DNA of 63,176 bases from an uncultured Collinsella sp. (GCA_902493515.1 CABUPE010000010.1:1-63176), one strand, 5' to 3'; positions 25,777-34,088 are shown, counted from the first letter of the stretch. Notes: generated from the letters alone by a model not told the origin. Numbers and translations are program-made.

Positions 25777-26523
25777 TTAGACAGTGATGACGTTGTCCAT
25801 TGCCCGGTACTTGGCGGGGACCTCGCCCGCAGTGATAATCGTTGCGTCGCGGAAGTCCGCGAACTTGACGGGCGCCACCATGCCAAATTTACTGGCGTCC
25901 GAGATTACAAAGCGTTTGGCGGTATGGCGCATCGAGATACGCTTGACCTGTGCTTCCTCGATATCGGGCGCCGTGAAGCCCTGCTCGGCGGCAATGCCGT
26001 TAGAGCCCCAAAAGCCACAGTTGAAGTTGTAGCGGTCTAAGGTTGCCAAGGCATCGGGGCCAACGAGCGCCTCGGTCTCGGGTTTGAGCTCGCCGCCCAA
26101 CACCACGGTACGCATGCCGCGCAAAGCAAGGTGCTGAGCATGGAGCACGGAATCGGTCACATAGGTGACATCTTCAAGGTGTGGAAGATGCTCGATGAGC
26201 CTCAGCGTCGTCGAGCCCGAGTCGATGTATACAAAGCTCTCGGGCTCCACAAGCGCCGCCGCACGGGCGCAGATACGCTCCTTGTCGTCGTTATGGAGGT
26301 CGCTGCGCTCATTAAGCGTTAGGTCGCGCGTCACGTGCGCGCGCTCAAGACTCGTCGCTCCACCGTGGACCTTGGCGATGCGATGAGCTCGGTCGAGCGT
26401 CTGCAGGTCGCGCCGAATGGTAGACGCCGTCACGCCCAGGGCTTCGGCAAGCTCCGGCACGGTAACCGAGCCGGCCTGCTGCACCATCGACACGATCGCG
26501 TTGAGCCTATCTTCCGCAAGCAT
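25777..26523 (-). CDS. DeoR-family transcriptional regulator
   Basis: This 248-residue protein has an N-terminal DeoR-type winged helix (VTVPELAEALGVTASTIRRDLQ followed by KVHGGA) and a C-terminal DeoRC sugar-phosphate sensor domain (ERICARAAALVEPESFVYIDSGSTT...). Such regulators usually repress sugar or polyol genes until a phosphorylated intermediate binds. It lies 3 nt downstream of the oxidoreductase gene in the same operon, so it probably regulates that operon. The TGCGC-rich region upstream of the operon is a plausible operator. Confidence 0.93.
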   Translation of the reverse strand: MLAEDRLNAIVSMVQQAGSVTVPELAEALGVTASTIRRDLQTLDRAHRIAKVHGGATSLERAHVTRDLTLNERSDLHNDDKERICARAAALVEPESFVYIDSGSTTLRLIEHLPHLEDVTYVTDSVLHAQHLALRGMRTVVLGGELKPETEALVGPDALATLDRYNFNCGFWGSNGIAAEQGFTAPDIEEAQVKRISMRHTAKRFVISDASKFGMVAPVKFADFRDATIITAGEVPAKYRAMDNVITV

Positions 26524-26526
26524 CGC

Positions 26527-27606
26527 TTACTCCTCCTCGGGGTACACAACTCCCCAGTCGGCGCGGAGCTTGGTCATAAGCTCCATAACATCAGAAGCAC
26601 AATCCAGCAGCTCGCGCTTGGAGTCGTCGCCGGCAACGGCCTTCTCCAGGTCGGCCATCTCATAGCACAGGGCGTAAGCCTCGGTGCCGGCGTGGACCTC
26701 CTCGCGGTGGCCGTCCGCAGTCCACACGATGGTCGCGTGATCGGCACGCGGATATTCATTGACCTCGATGTAGCACTTGTCGAAGCTGATGACCGAGCGC
26801 TTGGGCTGCTTGGAGTGGAGCGTAAGGCTCACGACGCCCAGCTGCTGCTCGGCATTTCGGCAGACGATGCCACCCGCGACGTCAACGCCAGTCTCGCAGG
26901 TGTTGCCCAGCGAAACGACCTCAGCGGGCTGGCTTGCCATAAAGAGGCGCATGACGGACAGGGCATAGACGCCAATATCGAGCATGGCACCGCCAGCAAG
27001 GTTGCGATTGTAAAAGCGGTTGGTCAGGTCGCCGTACTCCTTGTAGCTGCCAAAGTTGAGCTGGGCGAGGTTCATGCGTCCAAAGTCGCCGGCATCCATG
27101 CGGCGGCGCAGCTCCTGATACAAGGGCATGTGGAGCACCGTGGTGGCATCCATAAGGACCACGTTGTGCTCGTCGGCGATGGCGCGGGCCTCGTCGAGCT
27201 CGGCAGAGTTGAGGGTAATGGCCTTCTCGCAGAGTACGTGCTTACCAGCTGCCAGAGTGGCTCGCAGGTAGGTGATATGCGTGTTGTGCGGCGTGGTGAT
27301 ATAGACTGCGTCAATGTTCGGATCGGCGTAGAGGTCCTCGACCGTTTCATAAACCTTCTCGATGCCATATTGCTCAGCAAAAGCCTGAGCCTTGGACAGC
27401 GTGCGGTTGGCGACGCCCGCAAGCTTGCGACCGGCAAGAGCGAGAGACTGGGCCATCTGGTTGGCGATAACGCCGCACCCGATCACAGCCCAACGAAGCT
27501 CGGGAGCCGTAAAGATATCATCGGGGAATGGCTTGTCCTGGACCGAAGTGAACGCTGCTTTTGCGGCTGCCTCGGCGTCGAGCGGAGCCTGTTTGGAATC
27601 TGCCAT
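26527..27606 (-). CDS. Gfo/Idh/MocA-family NAD(P)-dependent oxidoreductase
   Basis: This 359-residue protein has an N-terminal Rossmann fold (WAVIGCGVIANQMAQSLAL), the DAVYITTPHNTHI strand and the family CEKAITLN motif with its catalytic-region lysine. The C-terminal domain contains GGAMLDIGVYAL. The family oxidises or reduces sugars, inositols and related compounds; the substrate here is not recognisable. About 35 N-terminal residues precede the Rossmann fold. It is the first gene of a two-gene operon with the DeoR-type regulator. Confidence 0.9.
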   Translation of the reverse strand: MADSKQAPLDAEAAAKAAFTSVQDKPFPDDIFTAPELRWAVIGCGVIANQMAQSLALAGRKLAGVANRTLSKAQAFAEQYGIEKVYETVEDLYADPNIDAVYITTPHNTHITYLRATLAAGKHVLCEKAITLNSAELDEARAIADEHNVVLMDATTVLHMPLYQELRRRMDAGDFGRMNLAQLNFGSYKEYGDLTNRFYNRNLAGGAMLDIGVYALSVMRLFMASQPAEVVSLGNTCETGVDVAGGIVCRNAEQQLGVVSLTLHSKQPKRSVISFDKCYIEVNEYPRADHATIVWTADGHREEVHAGTEAYALCYEMADLEKAVAGDDSKRELLDCASDVMELMTKLRADWGVVYPEEE

Positions 27607-27662
27607 GATGTGCCTCCTGAGTCATCGGAAGTCCTTCATTTCTAACAAACCCATAGTCGCAC

Positions 27663-27790
27663 AATTGCGCGCGTATCTGCTCGTGTTTGCGTATTTATTT
27701 GCTTATCGGTCATTATTTAGCCATAGTTGGCAGATGTTTGCGCGGCTATGCGCATTGTCGCGCAAGGCTATGCGCGTAAATGCGCATGCG
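27663..27790. promoter_or_regulatory. TGCGC-rich region upstream of the oxidoreductase/DeoR operon
   Basis: Repeated words (TTGCGCGCG, TTTGCGTAT, TTTGCGCGGCTATGCGCA, GCGCAAGGCTATGCGCG, AATGCGCATGCG) are packed in about 120 bp upstream of the minus-strand operon. GGCTATGCGC appears twice. Multiple short direct and inverted copies near a DeoR-regulated operon suggest operator sites. This is inference; no -35/-10 pair was clear. Confidence 0.4.
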
Positions 27791-27934
27791 ACGATCCTTG
27801 TGAAACATAAAGGGGCGGAACACCAAAGCCCTAAAAGACAGACCCAGCTGTATTACTTCACCCCTCTGGGGGCATCAGACATCAAAGGATCGTCCCAAAC
27901 TGCCGGCACATAGAGACTGTCCCCCAACGACTGG

Positions 27935-28043
27935 TCATTTAAGTCTGTCCCCAATGAATGGTCGTCCCCAGCTGCCGACAGAAAATGAACGCCCCCAGGT
28001 GCCGGCATTTCAACGGCCACTCATTTAAGTCTGTCCCCAATGA
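27935..28043. repeat. Two exact 23-bp copies of a GTCCCCAATGA repeat
   Basis: The same 23-nt word, beginning TCATTTAAGTCTGTCCCC and ending AATGA, occurs at 27935-27957 and 28021-28043; its ends TCATT/AATGA are inverted. Between and before them are variants of CGTCCCCAGCTGCCGACA. They lie in the 509-bp gap between the oxidoreductase operon and the ribosomal operon terminator. No gene is seen there. Confidence 0.8.
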
Positions 28044-28055
28044 GTAGGGATAGAA

Positions 28056-28089
28056 AAAGGCCCGGGTGCCGTGGGGCATCCGGGCCTTT
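28056..28089 (-). terminator. Terminator of the ribosomal protein operon after rplX
   Basis: On the minus strand AAAGGCCCGG-ATGCC pairs with GGCAC-CCGGGCCTTT and is followed by TTTTTCTA. It lies about 26 bp past the rplX stop codon. It ends the operon at a point where most bacteria continue to rplE. Confidence 0.9.
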
Positions 28090-28115
28090 GCTAGCAACTT
28101 GATGTTGCGGGCAGC

Positions 28116-28421
28116 TTAGAACTTGTGGCCGCACTTCTTGCAGACGCGCAGCTTGTTCTTGCCGTCCTTCTCGTGAGCGACGCGGGTAACCTTACCGCAC
28201 TCGGGGCAAACGAGATTGACGTTGGAGGCGTCGATAGGAGCCTCCTGCGAAACGATGCCGCCCTGCTGGTTGGCAGCGTTGGGCTTGACGGCCTTCTTGA
28301 CGACCGAAACGCCCTCGACAACGACCTTGTTCTCGGCGGGGAGAGCACGCAGGACAACGCCCTGCTTGCCGCGATCCTTACCAGAGAGAACCTGGACCTT
28401 ATCGCCCTTCTTGATATACAT
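28116..28421 (-). CDS. rplX: Large-subunit ribosomal protein L24
   Basis: This 101-residue protein contains the KOW motif at the N-terminus (KKGDKVQVLSGKDRGKQG) and a C-terminal zinc-ribbon-like part (CPECGKVTRV...CKKCGHKF). L24 is an early assembly protein binding 23S rRNA near the exit tunnel. It is the last gene before a strong terminator. L5, S14, S8 and the rest of the usual spc operon do not follow in this window. Confidence 0.97.
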   Translation of the reverse strand: MYIKKGDKVQVLSGKDRGKQGVVLRALPAENKVVVEGVSVVKKAVKPNAANQQGGIVSQEAPIDASNVNLVCPECGKVTRVAHEKDGKNKLRVCKKCGHKF

Positions 28422-28434
28422 ATATCTCCCCTAA

Positions 28435-28803
28435 CTACAGGGTCTCGGGAGCGAGCGAGACGATCTTCATGTACTTCTTGTCACGAAGCTCGCGAGCGAC
28501 GGGCCCGAAGATACGGGTGCCGACGGGCGAACCATCGTTGTTGATGACAACGCAGGCGTTCTCATCAAAGCGAATGTAGGAGCCATCCTTGCGGCGGATC
28601 TCCTTAACGGTGCGAACGACGACGCAACGGACAACGTCCTTCTTCTTGACGTTGGCGCCAGGGGTAGCCTCCTGGACAGCACCGATGAACACATCGCCGA
28701 TGCCTGCATAACGACGCTTGGAACCGCCAAGCACCTTGATGCAGCGAATCTTGCGAGCGCCGGAGTTGTCGGCGACGTTCAGCATGGTTTGCATCTGAAT
28801 CAT
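28435..28803 (-). CDS. rplN: Large-subunit ribosomal protein L14
   Basis: This 122-residue protein matches L14 over its full length: MIQMQTMLNVADNSGARKI, the GDVFIGAV region, and a C-terminus with ARELRDKKYMKIVSLAPE. It binds 23S rRNA at the subunit interface. It is preceded by a GGAGG site and lies 13 nt upstream of rplX. A 118-nt gap separates it from rpsQ, the longest gap in this half of the operon. Confidence 0.98.
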   Translation of the reverse strand: MIQMQTMLNVADNSGARKIRCIKVLGGSKRRYAGIGDVFIGAVQEATPGANVKKKDVVRCVVVRTVKEIRRKDGSYIRFDENACVVINNDGSPVGTRIFGPVARELRDKKYMKIVSLAPETL

Positions 28804-28921
28804 GGTAGATGTTCCTCCGAACTAAGAACCGAAGAGAGGTGCGCTGCCTTTATACGGCCTGTGGTATGCAAGCCAGGCATACGCACATCTTCGGAAACGT
28901 ACAAGTCGTAAGAGCGACTGC

Positions 28922-29182
28922 TTATTTAGCGCGCTCGACGACCTCGATGAGGCGCCAACGCTTCATCTTGGACATAGGACGGGTCTCCATAACGCGGACG
29001 GTGTCGCCCACGCCAGCCGTGCACTCCTCGTCGTGAGCGTGCAGCTTCTTGGAGCTGGTCATCATCTTGCCGTACTTGGGGTGACGCTTGCGCTCGGTGA
29101 TGGTGACAACAATGGTCTTGGCACCGGAGACGGAGGTAACGACACCCGTACGGACCTTACGCGAGTTACGCGAATCAGTCAT
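28922..29182 (-). CDS. rpsQ: Small-subunit ribosomal protein S17
   Basis: This 86-residue protein has an OB fold typical of S17. The RKVRTGVVTSVSGAKTIVVTI block and the VGDTVRVMETRPMSKMKRWRL block are both family signatures. It is a primary 16S rRNA-binding assembly protein. It follows rpmC by 16 nt on the same transcript. Confidence 0.98.
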   Translation of the reverse strand: MTDSRNSRKVRTGVVTSVSGAKTIVVTITERKRHPKYGKMMTSSKKLHAHDEECTAGVGDTVRVMETRPMSKMKRWRLIEVVERAK

Positions 29183-29198
29183 GTTCTCTCCTTAGGTC

Positions 29199-29414
29199 CT
29201 ACTCGGCGACAGCGGACTTCTCCGCTGCGATCTCGCGGGCGCGCTGCTCCGTGAGGACGCGAGCGATGTCCTTCTTCACGGTGTTGACGCGAGCGGTGTT
29301 GTCCAGCTGGCTGGTAGCCATCTGGAAACGAAGGTTAAAGAGCTCGGCGCGCATTTCCTTCAGCTTCTCAACGAGCTGAGCGTCCGAGAGCTCACGAATC
29401 TCTGCGGGCTTCAT
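29199..29414 (-). CDS. rpmC: Large-subunit ribosomal protein L29
   Basis: This 71-residue protein starts MKPAEIRELSDAQLVEKLKE and contains the ELFNLRFQMATSQLDNTARV helix characteristic of L29, which sits near the polypeptide exit tunnel. Its ATG shares one base with the stop codon of rplP (TAATG), so translation is likely coupled. Confidence 0.98.
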   Translation of the reverse strand: MKPAEIRELSDAQLVEKLKEMRAELFNLRFQMATSQLDNTARVNTVKKDIARVLTEQRAREIAAEKSAVAE

Positions 29415-29917
29415 TAGTTCTCCTCCTTGGCGGCGGCGGCGTCCTCAGCAGCCCACTTGGCCTCGAGAGCGGCCTCCTCAGCCATCTCCTTCTCGATGCG
29501 CTGCTCAGCGTTCTTGGCAGCAACAATCTTGGTCTTGATGGGGAGCTTGTGCTGCGCAAGACGCAGAGCCTCGCGAGCGACCTCCTCGGGAACACCCTTG
29601 ACCTCGAACATGATGCGGCCGGGCTTGACGACGGCCACCCACTCCTCGGGGTTACCCTTACCAGAACCCATGCGAGTCTCGGCAGGCTTCTTGGTGATGG
29701 GCTTATCGGGGAAGATCGTGATGTAGACACGACCGCCACGCTTCATGTAGCGGGTCATGGCAATACGAGCGGCCTCGATCTGACGGTTGGTGATCCAATG
29801 GGCCTCGAGAGCCTGGATACCAAACTCGCCGAAATGCAGCTCGGTATTACCCTTGGCCTGGCCCTTCATGGAGCCACGCTGCACCTTGCGGTGAAGAATA
29901 CGCTTAGGGGCAAGCAC
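29414..29917 (-). CDS. rplP: Large-subunit ribosomal protein L16 with extended acidic C-terminal tail
   Basis: L16 normally has about 137-145 residues; this one has 167. The core (MLAPKRILHRKVQRGSMKG..., TRYMKRGGRVYITIFPDKP, the KGNPEEWVAVVKPGRIMFEV loop) is complete. The extra C-terminal segment is rich in Ala, Glu and Lys (ending AAEDAAAAKEEN) and probably helical. Translation starts at GTG, overlapping the stop of rpsC. The tail does not replace any conserved part, so function should be normal. Confidence 0.97.
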   Translation of the reverse strand: MLAPKRILHRKVQRGSMKGQAKGNTELHFGEFGIQALEAHWITNRQIEAARIAMTRYMKRGGRVYITIFPDKPITKKPAETRMGSGKGNPEEWVAVVKPGRIMFEVKGVPEEVAREALRLAQHKLPIKTKIVAAKNAEQRIEKEMAEEAALEAKWAAEDAAAAKEEN

Positions 29918-30627
29918 TACTGACCCCTCCTCTCGGAGTTACGACGACGAGGACGGGAAGAGCCCTCGAGTGCAGGGTTGGGAACAGGCTGGCCCGGGAG
30001 CTTCTCGCCCAGGTAAATCCAGACCTTCACGCCGCAAGCGCCCATGGTGGTGCTGGCGACAGCCGTGCCGTAGTCGATCTTGGCACGGAGGGTGTGCAGA
30101 GGCACGCGACCCTCGCGGTACCACTCACGACGGCCCATCTCGGCACCGCCGAGACGACCGGAGCACTGGATACGGATGCCCTTAGCGCCGGCCTTGCGGG
30201 CGGACTGGACAGCCTTGCGCATAGCGCGACGGAAGGCAACGCGGCCCTCGAGCTGCTCGGCGATAGACTGAGCAACGAGGTTGGCGTCGAGCTCGGGGCG
30301 CTTGATCTCGACAACGTCGACGGAGAGCTGGCCCTTGGAGACGCCAGCGACCTTCTCGAGCTCGGTGCGGAGGGTATCGATCTCGGCACCCTTCTTACCG
30401 ATGACAACGCCGGGGCGAGCGGTGAGGATAATGACCTTCACCTTGTCGCCAGCGCGCTCGATCTCGACGCGGGAGACAGCTGCGCGGGAAAGACGCTTCT
30501 CGAGGTACTTGCGGATCTCGAGATCGTTACCGAGGGTCTTAGCGTAATCCTTCTCTGCGAACCAGCGGGAGCGCCAGTTCTCGGTGATGCCAAGACGGAA
30601 GCCGGTGGGGTAGACTTTCTGACCCAT
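29917..30627 (-). CDS. rpsC: Small-subunit ribosomal protein S3
   Basis: This 236-residue protein has the S3 start (MGQKVYPTGFRLGITENWRS), a type-2 KH domain with GKKGAEIDTLR, and the C-terminal domain with IQCSGRLGGAEMGRREWYREGRVP. S3 lines the mRNA entry channel of the 30S subunit. The tail PRRRNSERRGQ is basic. Its stop codon overlaps the GTG of rplP. Confidence 0.98.
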   Translation of the reverse strand: MGQKVYPTGFRLGITENWRSRWFAEKDYAKTLGNDLEIRKYLEKRLSRAAVSRVEIERAGDKVKVIILTARPGVVIGKKGAEIDTLRTELEKVAGVSKGQLSVDVVEIKRPELDANLVAQSIAEQLEGRVAFRRAMRKAVQSARKAGAKGIRIQCSGRLGGAEMGRREWYREGRVPLHTLRAKIDYGTAVASTTMGACGVKVWIYLGEKLPGQPVPNPALEGSSRPRRRNSERRGQ

Positions 30628-30633
30628 ACAGCT

Positions 30634-31005
30634 TTACGCCTCCTTTCGAGGAGCAACGACGACGGTGATGTGGGAAGTACGCTTCAGAATGCGAGAAGCG
30701 GAACCCTTGGCGCGGGGACGGATGCGCTTAAGCGTCGGACCCTCGTCAACATAGGCAGCGGCGACAACCAGGTTGTCGGCACGCAGACCGTTGTTGTTCT
30801 CGGCGTTCGCAACGGCGGAACGGAGAACCTTCTCGACATCCACGGCGACGGCGCGGTCGCAGAAGTGGAGGATGTCGAAGGCCTGAGCAACAGGCTTGCG
30901 GCGGATCAGATCGACCACCAGGCGGGCCTTGCTGGGGGAAACACGCACGTACTTAGCGACGGCGCGAACCTCGGTGGCCTCAGTTTCAATAGACTTAGTT
31001 GCCAT
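30634..31005 (-). CDS. rplV: Large-subunit ribosomal protein L22
   Basis: This 123-residue protein has the L22 blocks AVAKYVRVSPSKARLVVDLIR and the beta-hairpin region GPTLKRIRPRAKGSASRILKR, followed by THITVVV. The hairpin lines the exit tunnel and is the usual site of macrolide-resistance mutations; it looks normal here. It lies 6 nt upstream of rpsC. Confidence 0.98.
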   Translation of the reverse strand: MATKSIETEATEVRAVAKYVRVSPSKARLVVDLIRRKPVAQAFDILHFCDRAVAVDVEKVLRSAVANAENNNGLRADNLVVAAAYVDEGPTLKRIRPRAKGSASRILKRTSHITVVVAPRKEA

Positions 31006-31019
31006 TTACGGTTAACCCC

Positions 31020-31280
31020 CTATTTGGCCTTGTGGCCACGGAACGTACGAGTCGGCGCGAACTCGCCGAGCTTGTGACCAACCATGGACTCGGTAACATA
31101 CACGGGCACATGCTTGCGGCCGTCGTGGACGGCGATGGTGTGACCAACCATCTCGGGGAAGATGGTGGACGCGCGGGACCAGGTCTTCACGACGTCCTTC
31201 TTGCCAGCCTCGTTCATCGCGGTGATACGCGAGAGAAGGCGAGTCTCCACGAACGGGCCCTTTTTGAGACTTCTGCTCAT
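31020..31280 (-). CDS. rpsS: Small-subunit ribosomal protein S19
   Basis: This 86-residue protein begins MSRSLKKGPFVETRLLSRI and contains the TWSRASTIFPEMVGHTIAVHDGR block and the HKLGEFAPTRTFRGHK end typical of S19, which contacts the A-site finger in the 30S head. Spacing to rplV is 14 nt. Confidence 0.98.
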   Translation of the reverse strand: MSRSLKKGPFVETRLLSRITAMNEAGKKDVVKTWSRASTIFPEMVGHTIAVHDGRKHVPVYVTESMVGHKLGEFAPTRTFRGHKAK

Positions 31281-31312
31281 AAGTGCTTTCTCCTAAAACT
31301 CGGTATCCGAAA

Positions 31313-32143
31313 TTACTTCTTACGGCGACGAATGATGTGCTGGTTCGAGACCTTCTTCTTCTTGCGCGTACGAAGGCCCTTCGTCGGCTTACCCCAGGGG
31401 GTAACAGAGGGACGACCAGAGGTGTGGTTCTTGCCCTCGCCACCGCCGTGCGGGTGGTCGACAGGGTTCATGACGGTACCGCGGACGGTCGGGCGCACGT
31501 TCATGTGACGCTTACGGCCGGCCTTGCCGATGACGATGTTGGAGTGATCGGCGTTGCCGACCTCACCGACGGTGGCGCGGCAGGTAACGAGGATGCGGCG
31601 CATCTCGGAGGAAGGCATACGGACGATGGCGTACTTGCCCTCCTTACCCATCAGCTGGCAGGAGTTACCGGCGGAACGGGCGATAGCGGCGCCCTTGCCC
31701 GGCTGGAACTCGACGGCGTGGATGAGCGTACCGACGGGGATGTCGGCGAGGGGCAGAGCGTTGCCCGGCTTGATGTCGGCGTCAGAACCGGACATGATGG
31801 TCTGACCGACCTCGAGGCCCTTGGGGGCCAGGATGTAGCGCTTCTCACCGTCAGCGTAGTGCAGCAAAGCGATGCGAGCGGAACGGTTCGGATCGTACTC
31901 GATCGTGGCAACCTTGGCGGGCACGCCGTCCTTGTTGCGCTTGAAGTCGATCACGCGGTAACGACGCTTCACGCCGCCGCCCTGGTGGCGGGTGGTGATG
32001 CGGCCGTTGTTGTTACGACCGGCCTTCTTGGGCAGGGGCTCGAGAAGAGACTTCTCGGGCTTGGTGCAGGTGATCTCGGAGAAGTCGGAGATCGTCTGCC
32101 AACGCCTACCAGCGGAGGTCGGCTTAAGGTGCTTTACAGCCAT
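31313..32143 (-). CDS. rplB: Large-subunit ribosomal protein L2
   Basis: This 276-residue protein starts at the ATG 32141-32143 (MAVKHLKPTSAGRRWQTI); an upstream in-frame ATG lacks support. The conserved C-terminal region near the peptidyl transferase centre is present: NPVDHPHGGGEGK followed by PWGKPTKGLRTRKKKK. L2 is needed for subunit joining and peptidyl transfer. It is separated from rplW by a 179-nt structured gap, unlike the tight spacing elsewhere. Confidence 0.98.
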   Translation of the reverse strand: MAVKHLKPTSAGRRWQTISDFSEITCTKPEKSLLEPLPKKAGRNNNGRITTRHQGGGVKRRYRVIDFKRNKDGVPAKVATIEYDPNRSARIALLHYADGEKRYILAPKGLEVGQTIMSGSDADIKPGNALPLADIPVGTLIHAVEFQPGKGAAIARSAGNSCQLMGKEGKYAIVRMPSSEMRRILVTCRATVGEVGNADHSNIVIGKAGRKRHMNVRPTVRGTVMNPVDHPHGGGEGKNHTSGRPSVTPWGKPTKGLRTRKKKKVSNQHIIRRRKK

Positions 32144-32322
32144 TACAATCCCTTTCAATAGGAATCCGTTAGCCATCGCAGACAGGGATTCGAGGTTCTG
32201 CCTCGGGTGCGATGACACCGGACGTATACACGGTTCCGGGCGTGTCCATTTTATACGCCCAAAACCTTGAGCTCCCGCCTCCCCTATTTGGGAGGCATGA
32301 GCTCACTCAACAGCAGCGAGTC
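32144..32322 (-). promoter_or_regulatory. Structured gap between rplW and rplB
   Basis: This untranslated stretch splits the operon. It holds a hairpin at 32269-32303 (outer GAGCTC/GAGCTC, inner GCCTCCC/GGGAGGC) and a second inverted pair GGGCGT/ACGCCC within 32238-32260. It also holds a 26-bp motif (32224-32249, GTATACACGG...CGGGCGTGTCCAT) repeated upstream of rplC at 34089-34114. It may contain a second promoter or an attenuator for rplB and downstream genes. Confidence 0.5.
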
Positions 32323-32610
32323 TTAGGCCTGGTTGCCAAAGACCTCGATGGTGTCGCCCTCGGCCAGCGTGACGATGGCCTTCTTCCAAGAACGGGTCTT
32401 GCCGGCGACATAGCGCACGCGCTTGGTCTTGGGCTTGACCGTCAGGGTGTTCACGCGAACGACCTTGACGCCGAAGATCTCCTCGACAGCGTCCTTGATC
32501 TGATACTTGTTAGCATCCTTGGCGACCTCGAACGTGTACTTGTTCAGCTCCATGCCGGAGAAGGAACGCTCGGACACGATCGGACGGATGATGATCTCGT
32601 GGGCGGTCAT
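32323..32610 (-). CDS. rplW: Large-subunit ribosomal protein L23
   Basis: This 95-residue protein has the L23 signature IIIRPIVSERSFSGMELNKYTFEV and VEEIFGVKVVRVNTLTVKPK. L23 sits at the tunnel exit and docks trigger factor and SRP. Its ATG immediately precedes (no gap) the end of rplD. Confidence 0.98.
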   Translation of the reverse strand: MTAHEIIIRPIVSERSFSGMELNKYTFEVAKDANKYQIKDAVEEIFGVKVVRVNTLTVKPKTKRVRYVAGKTRSWKKAIVTLAEGDTIEVFGNQA

Positions 32611-33237
32611 TTATGCAAGCACCTCCCCGAAGTGAGCGGCGATGTCGGCGGGCATCAGCACAGCGTTATTGTTGACGAGATCGTAGGTGTTGGCCTCGTC
32701 AGCGGTGATGATGAACGTCTTGGGAATGTTGCGGAACGACAGGTAGGCGTTGACGTCCTCATCGCGAACGATGATGGTCAGACGCTTGCCCTCAAGACCG
32801 AGGGCCTTGAGCATGGCGACGGCAGCCTTGGTGGAAGGCTTCTCGAAGCCGTAGTCGTCGACGAGCACGAGCTCGCCATCGGCCAGCTTGGCGGACAGCG
32901 CGGAGCGCATAGCCAGCTTGACCTCCTTGTTGTTCATACGCTTAGCGTAGGAACGGGGCTTGGGGGCGAAGACAACGCCACCGTGACGCCACTGGGCAGC
33001 ACGGATGGAACCCTGGCGGGCACGGCCGGTGCCCTTCTGACGCCAAGGCTTCTTGCCGCCACCGGAAACCTCAGAGCGGCCCTTAGCGGACTGGGTGCCC
33101 TGACGCCAAGAGGCCATCTGGCACTTGACGATGTGGTGCATAACGTGGATGTTCGGCTCGATGCCGTACACCTCAGCGGCGAGCTCGGCCTCGGCGACCT
33201 TCTTGCCCTCGCTGTTCTTTACTTCAAACTTTGCCAT
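32611..33237 (-). CDS. rplD: Large-subunit ribosomal protein L4
   Basis: This 208-residue protein carries the L4 core MASWRQGTQSAKGRSEVSGGG followed by KKPWRQKGTGRARQGS, which forms the exit-tunnel loop, and the SALSAKLADGELVLVDD region. In E. coli L4 also represses the S10 operon by binding its leader; here S10 is elsewhere, so that circuit may differ. It lies 46 nt downstream of rplC. Confidence 0.98.
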   Translation of the reverse strand: MAKFEVKNSEGKKVAEAELAAEVYGIEPNIHVMHHIVKCQMASWRQGTQSAKGRSEVSGGGKKPWRQKGTGRARQGSIRAAQWRHGGVVFAPKPRSYAKRMNNKEVKLAMRSALSAKLADGELVLVDDYGFEKPSTKAAVAMLKALGLEGKRLTIIVRDEDVNAYLSFRNIPKTFIITADEANTYDLVNNNAVLMPADIAAHFGEVLA

Positions 33238-33283
33238 TTAAGTGTTCTCCTTGGTATGACGCTGGGCTAAATGGGCTGGGCCC

Positions 33284-33904
33284 TTAGGCCATACGGATGG
33301 CGACGAGACCATTCTTGGCACCCGGGACAGCGCCCTTGACCAAGATGAGGTTCTGCTCGGCATCGATGCGGACAACGGAAAGGTTCTTGACGGTAACGCG
33401 CTCGTTACCCATGTGACCGGCCATCTTGACGCCCTTGAGGACGCGCGCAGGATAGGCGCACTGACCGATAGAACCGGGGTGACGCTGGAAGTGAGAACCA
33501 TGCGTCATAGGACCGCGGCGCTGACCCCAGCGCTTGATGCGACCCTGGAAGCCCTTACCCTTGGAGGTACCGATGACGTCGACCTTCTCGACATCAGCGA
33601 AATCAGCGACGGTGACGACCTCGCCGACCTTGTGCTCCTCGCCGTTCTCGACGCGGACCTCACGAAGGAAGCGAACAGGCTCGACGCCAGCCTTGGCGAA
33701 GTGACCAGCCATGGGCTTGTTCACGTTCTTGGCCTTGATGTCGCCGAAACCGATCTGGACGGCGTCATAGCCGTCGGTTGCCTGAGTTTTAACCTGCGAG
33801 ACAGCGCAGGGGCCAGCCTGGATGACCGTGACGGGAACGACGTTGTCGTCCTCGTCCCAAACCTGGGTCATGCCAATCTTGCGGCCGAGAATCATGCTGA
33901 TCAA
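33284..33904 (-). CDS. rplC: Large-subunit ribosomal protein L3
   Basis: This 206-residue protein has the L3 start region ILGRKIGMTQVWDEDDNVVP and the central RGPMTHGSHFQRHPGSIG loop that reaches the peptidyl transferase centre. Translation could begin at a TTG (33902-33904) preceded by GGGA or at the ATG three codons later; neither has a perfect ribosome binding site. It is the first gene of this operon; the usual rpsJ is missing upstream and is found at 47.8 kb. Confidence 0.97.
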   Translation of the reverse strand: MISMILGRKIGMTQVWDEDDNVVPVTVIQAGPCAVSQVKTQATDGYDAVQIGFGDIKAKNVNKPMAGHFAKAGVEPVRFLREVRVENGEEHKVGEVVTVADFADVEKVDVIGTSKGKGFQGRIKRWGQRRGPMTHGSHFQRHPGSIGQCAYPARVLKGVKMAGHMGNERVTVKNLSVVRIDAEQNLILVKGAVPGAKNGLVAIRMA

Positions 33905-34088
33905 GATATGATCCCAACTCTCGCGTGGTCTTGGGACAATGCGTACACCACCGAGCGTACGCCCCTAGAGGACCACTACTTACACGACGTGCTCCCCAGC
34001 CTTGTATTTCGCCCGGACTGCCTGACAACCCTATTAAGCAGGCATTTTGTCCAGCCAGAATACTCCCCTGGTTACACACAGCTGTTTA

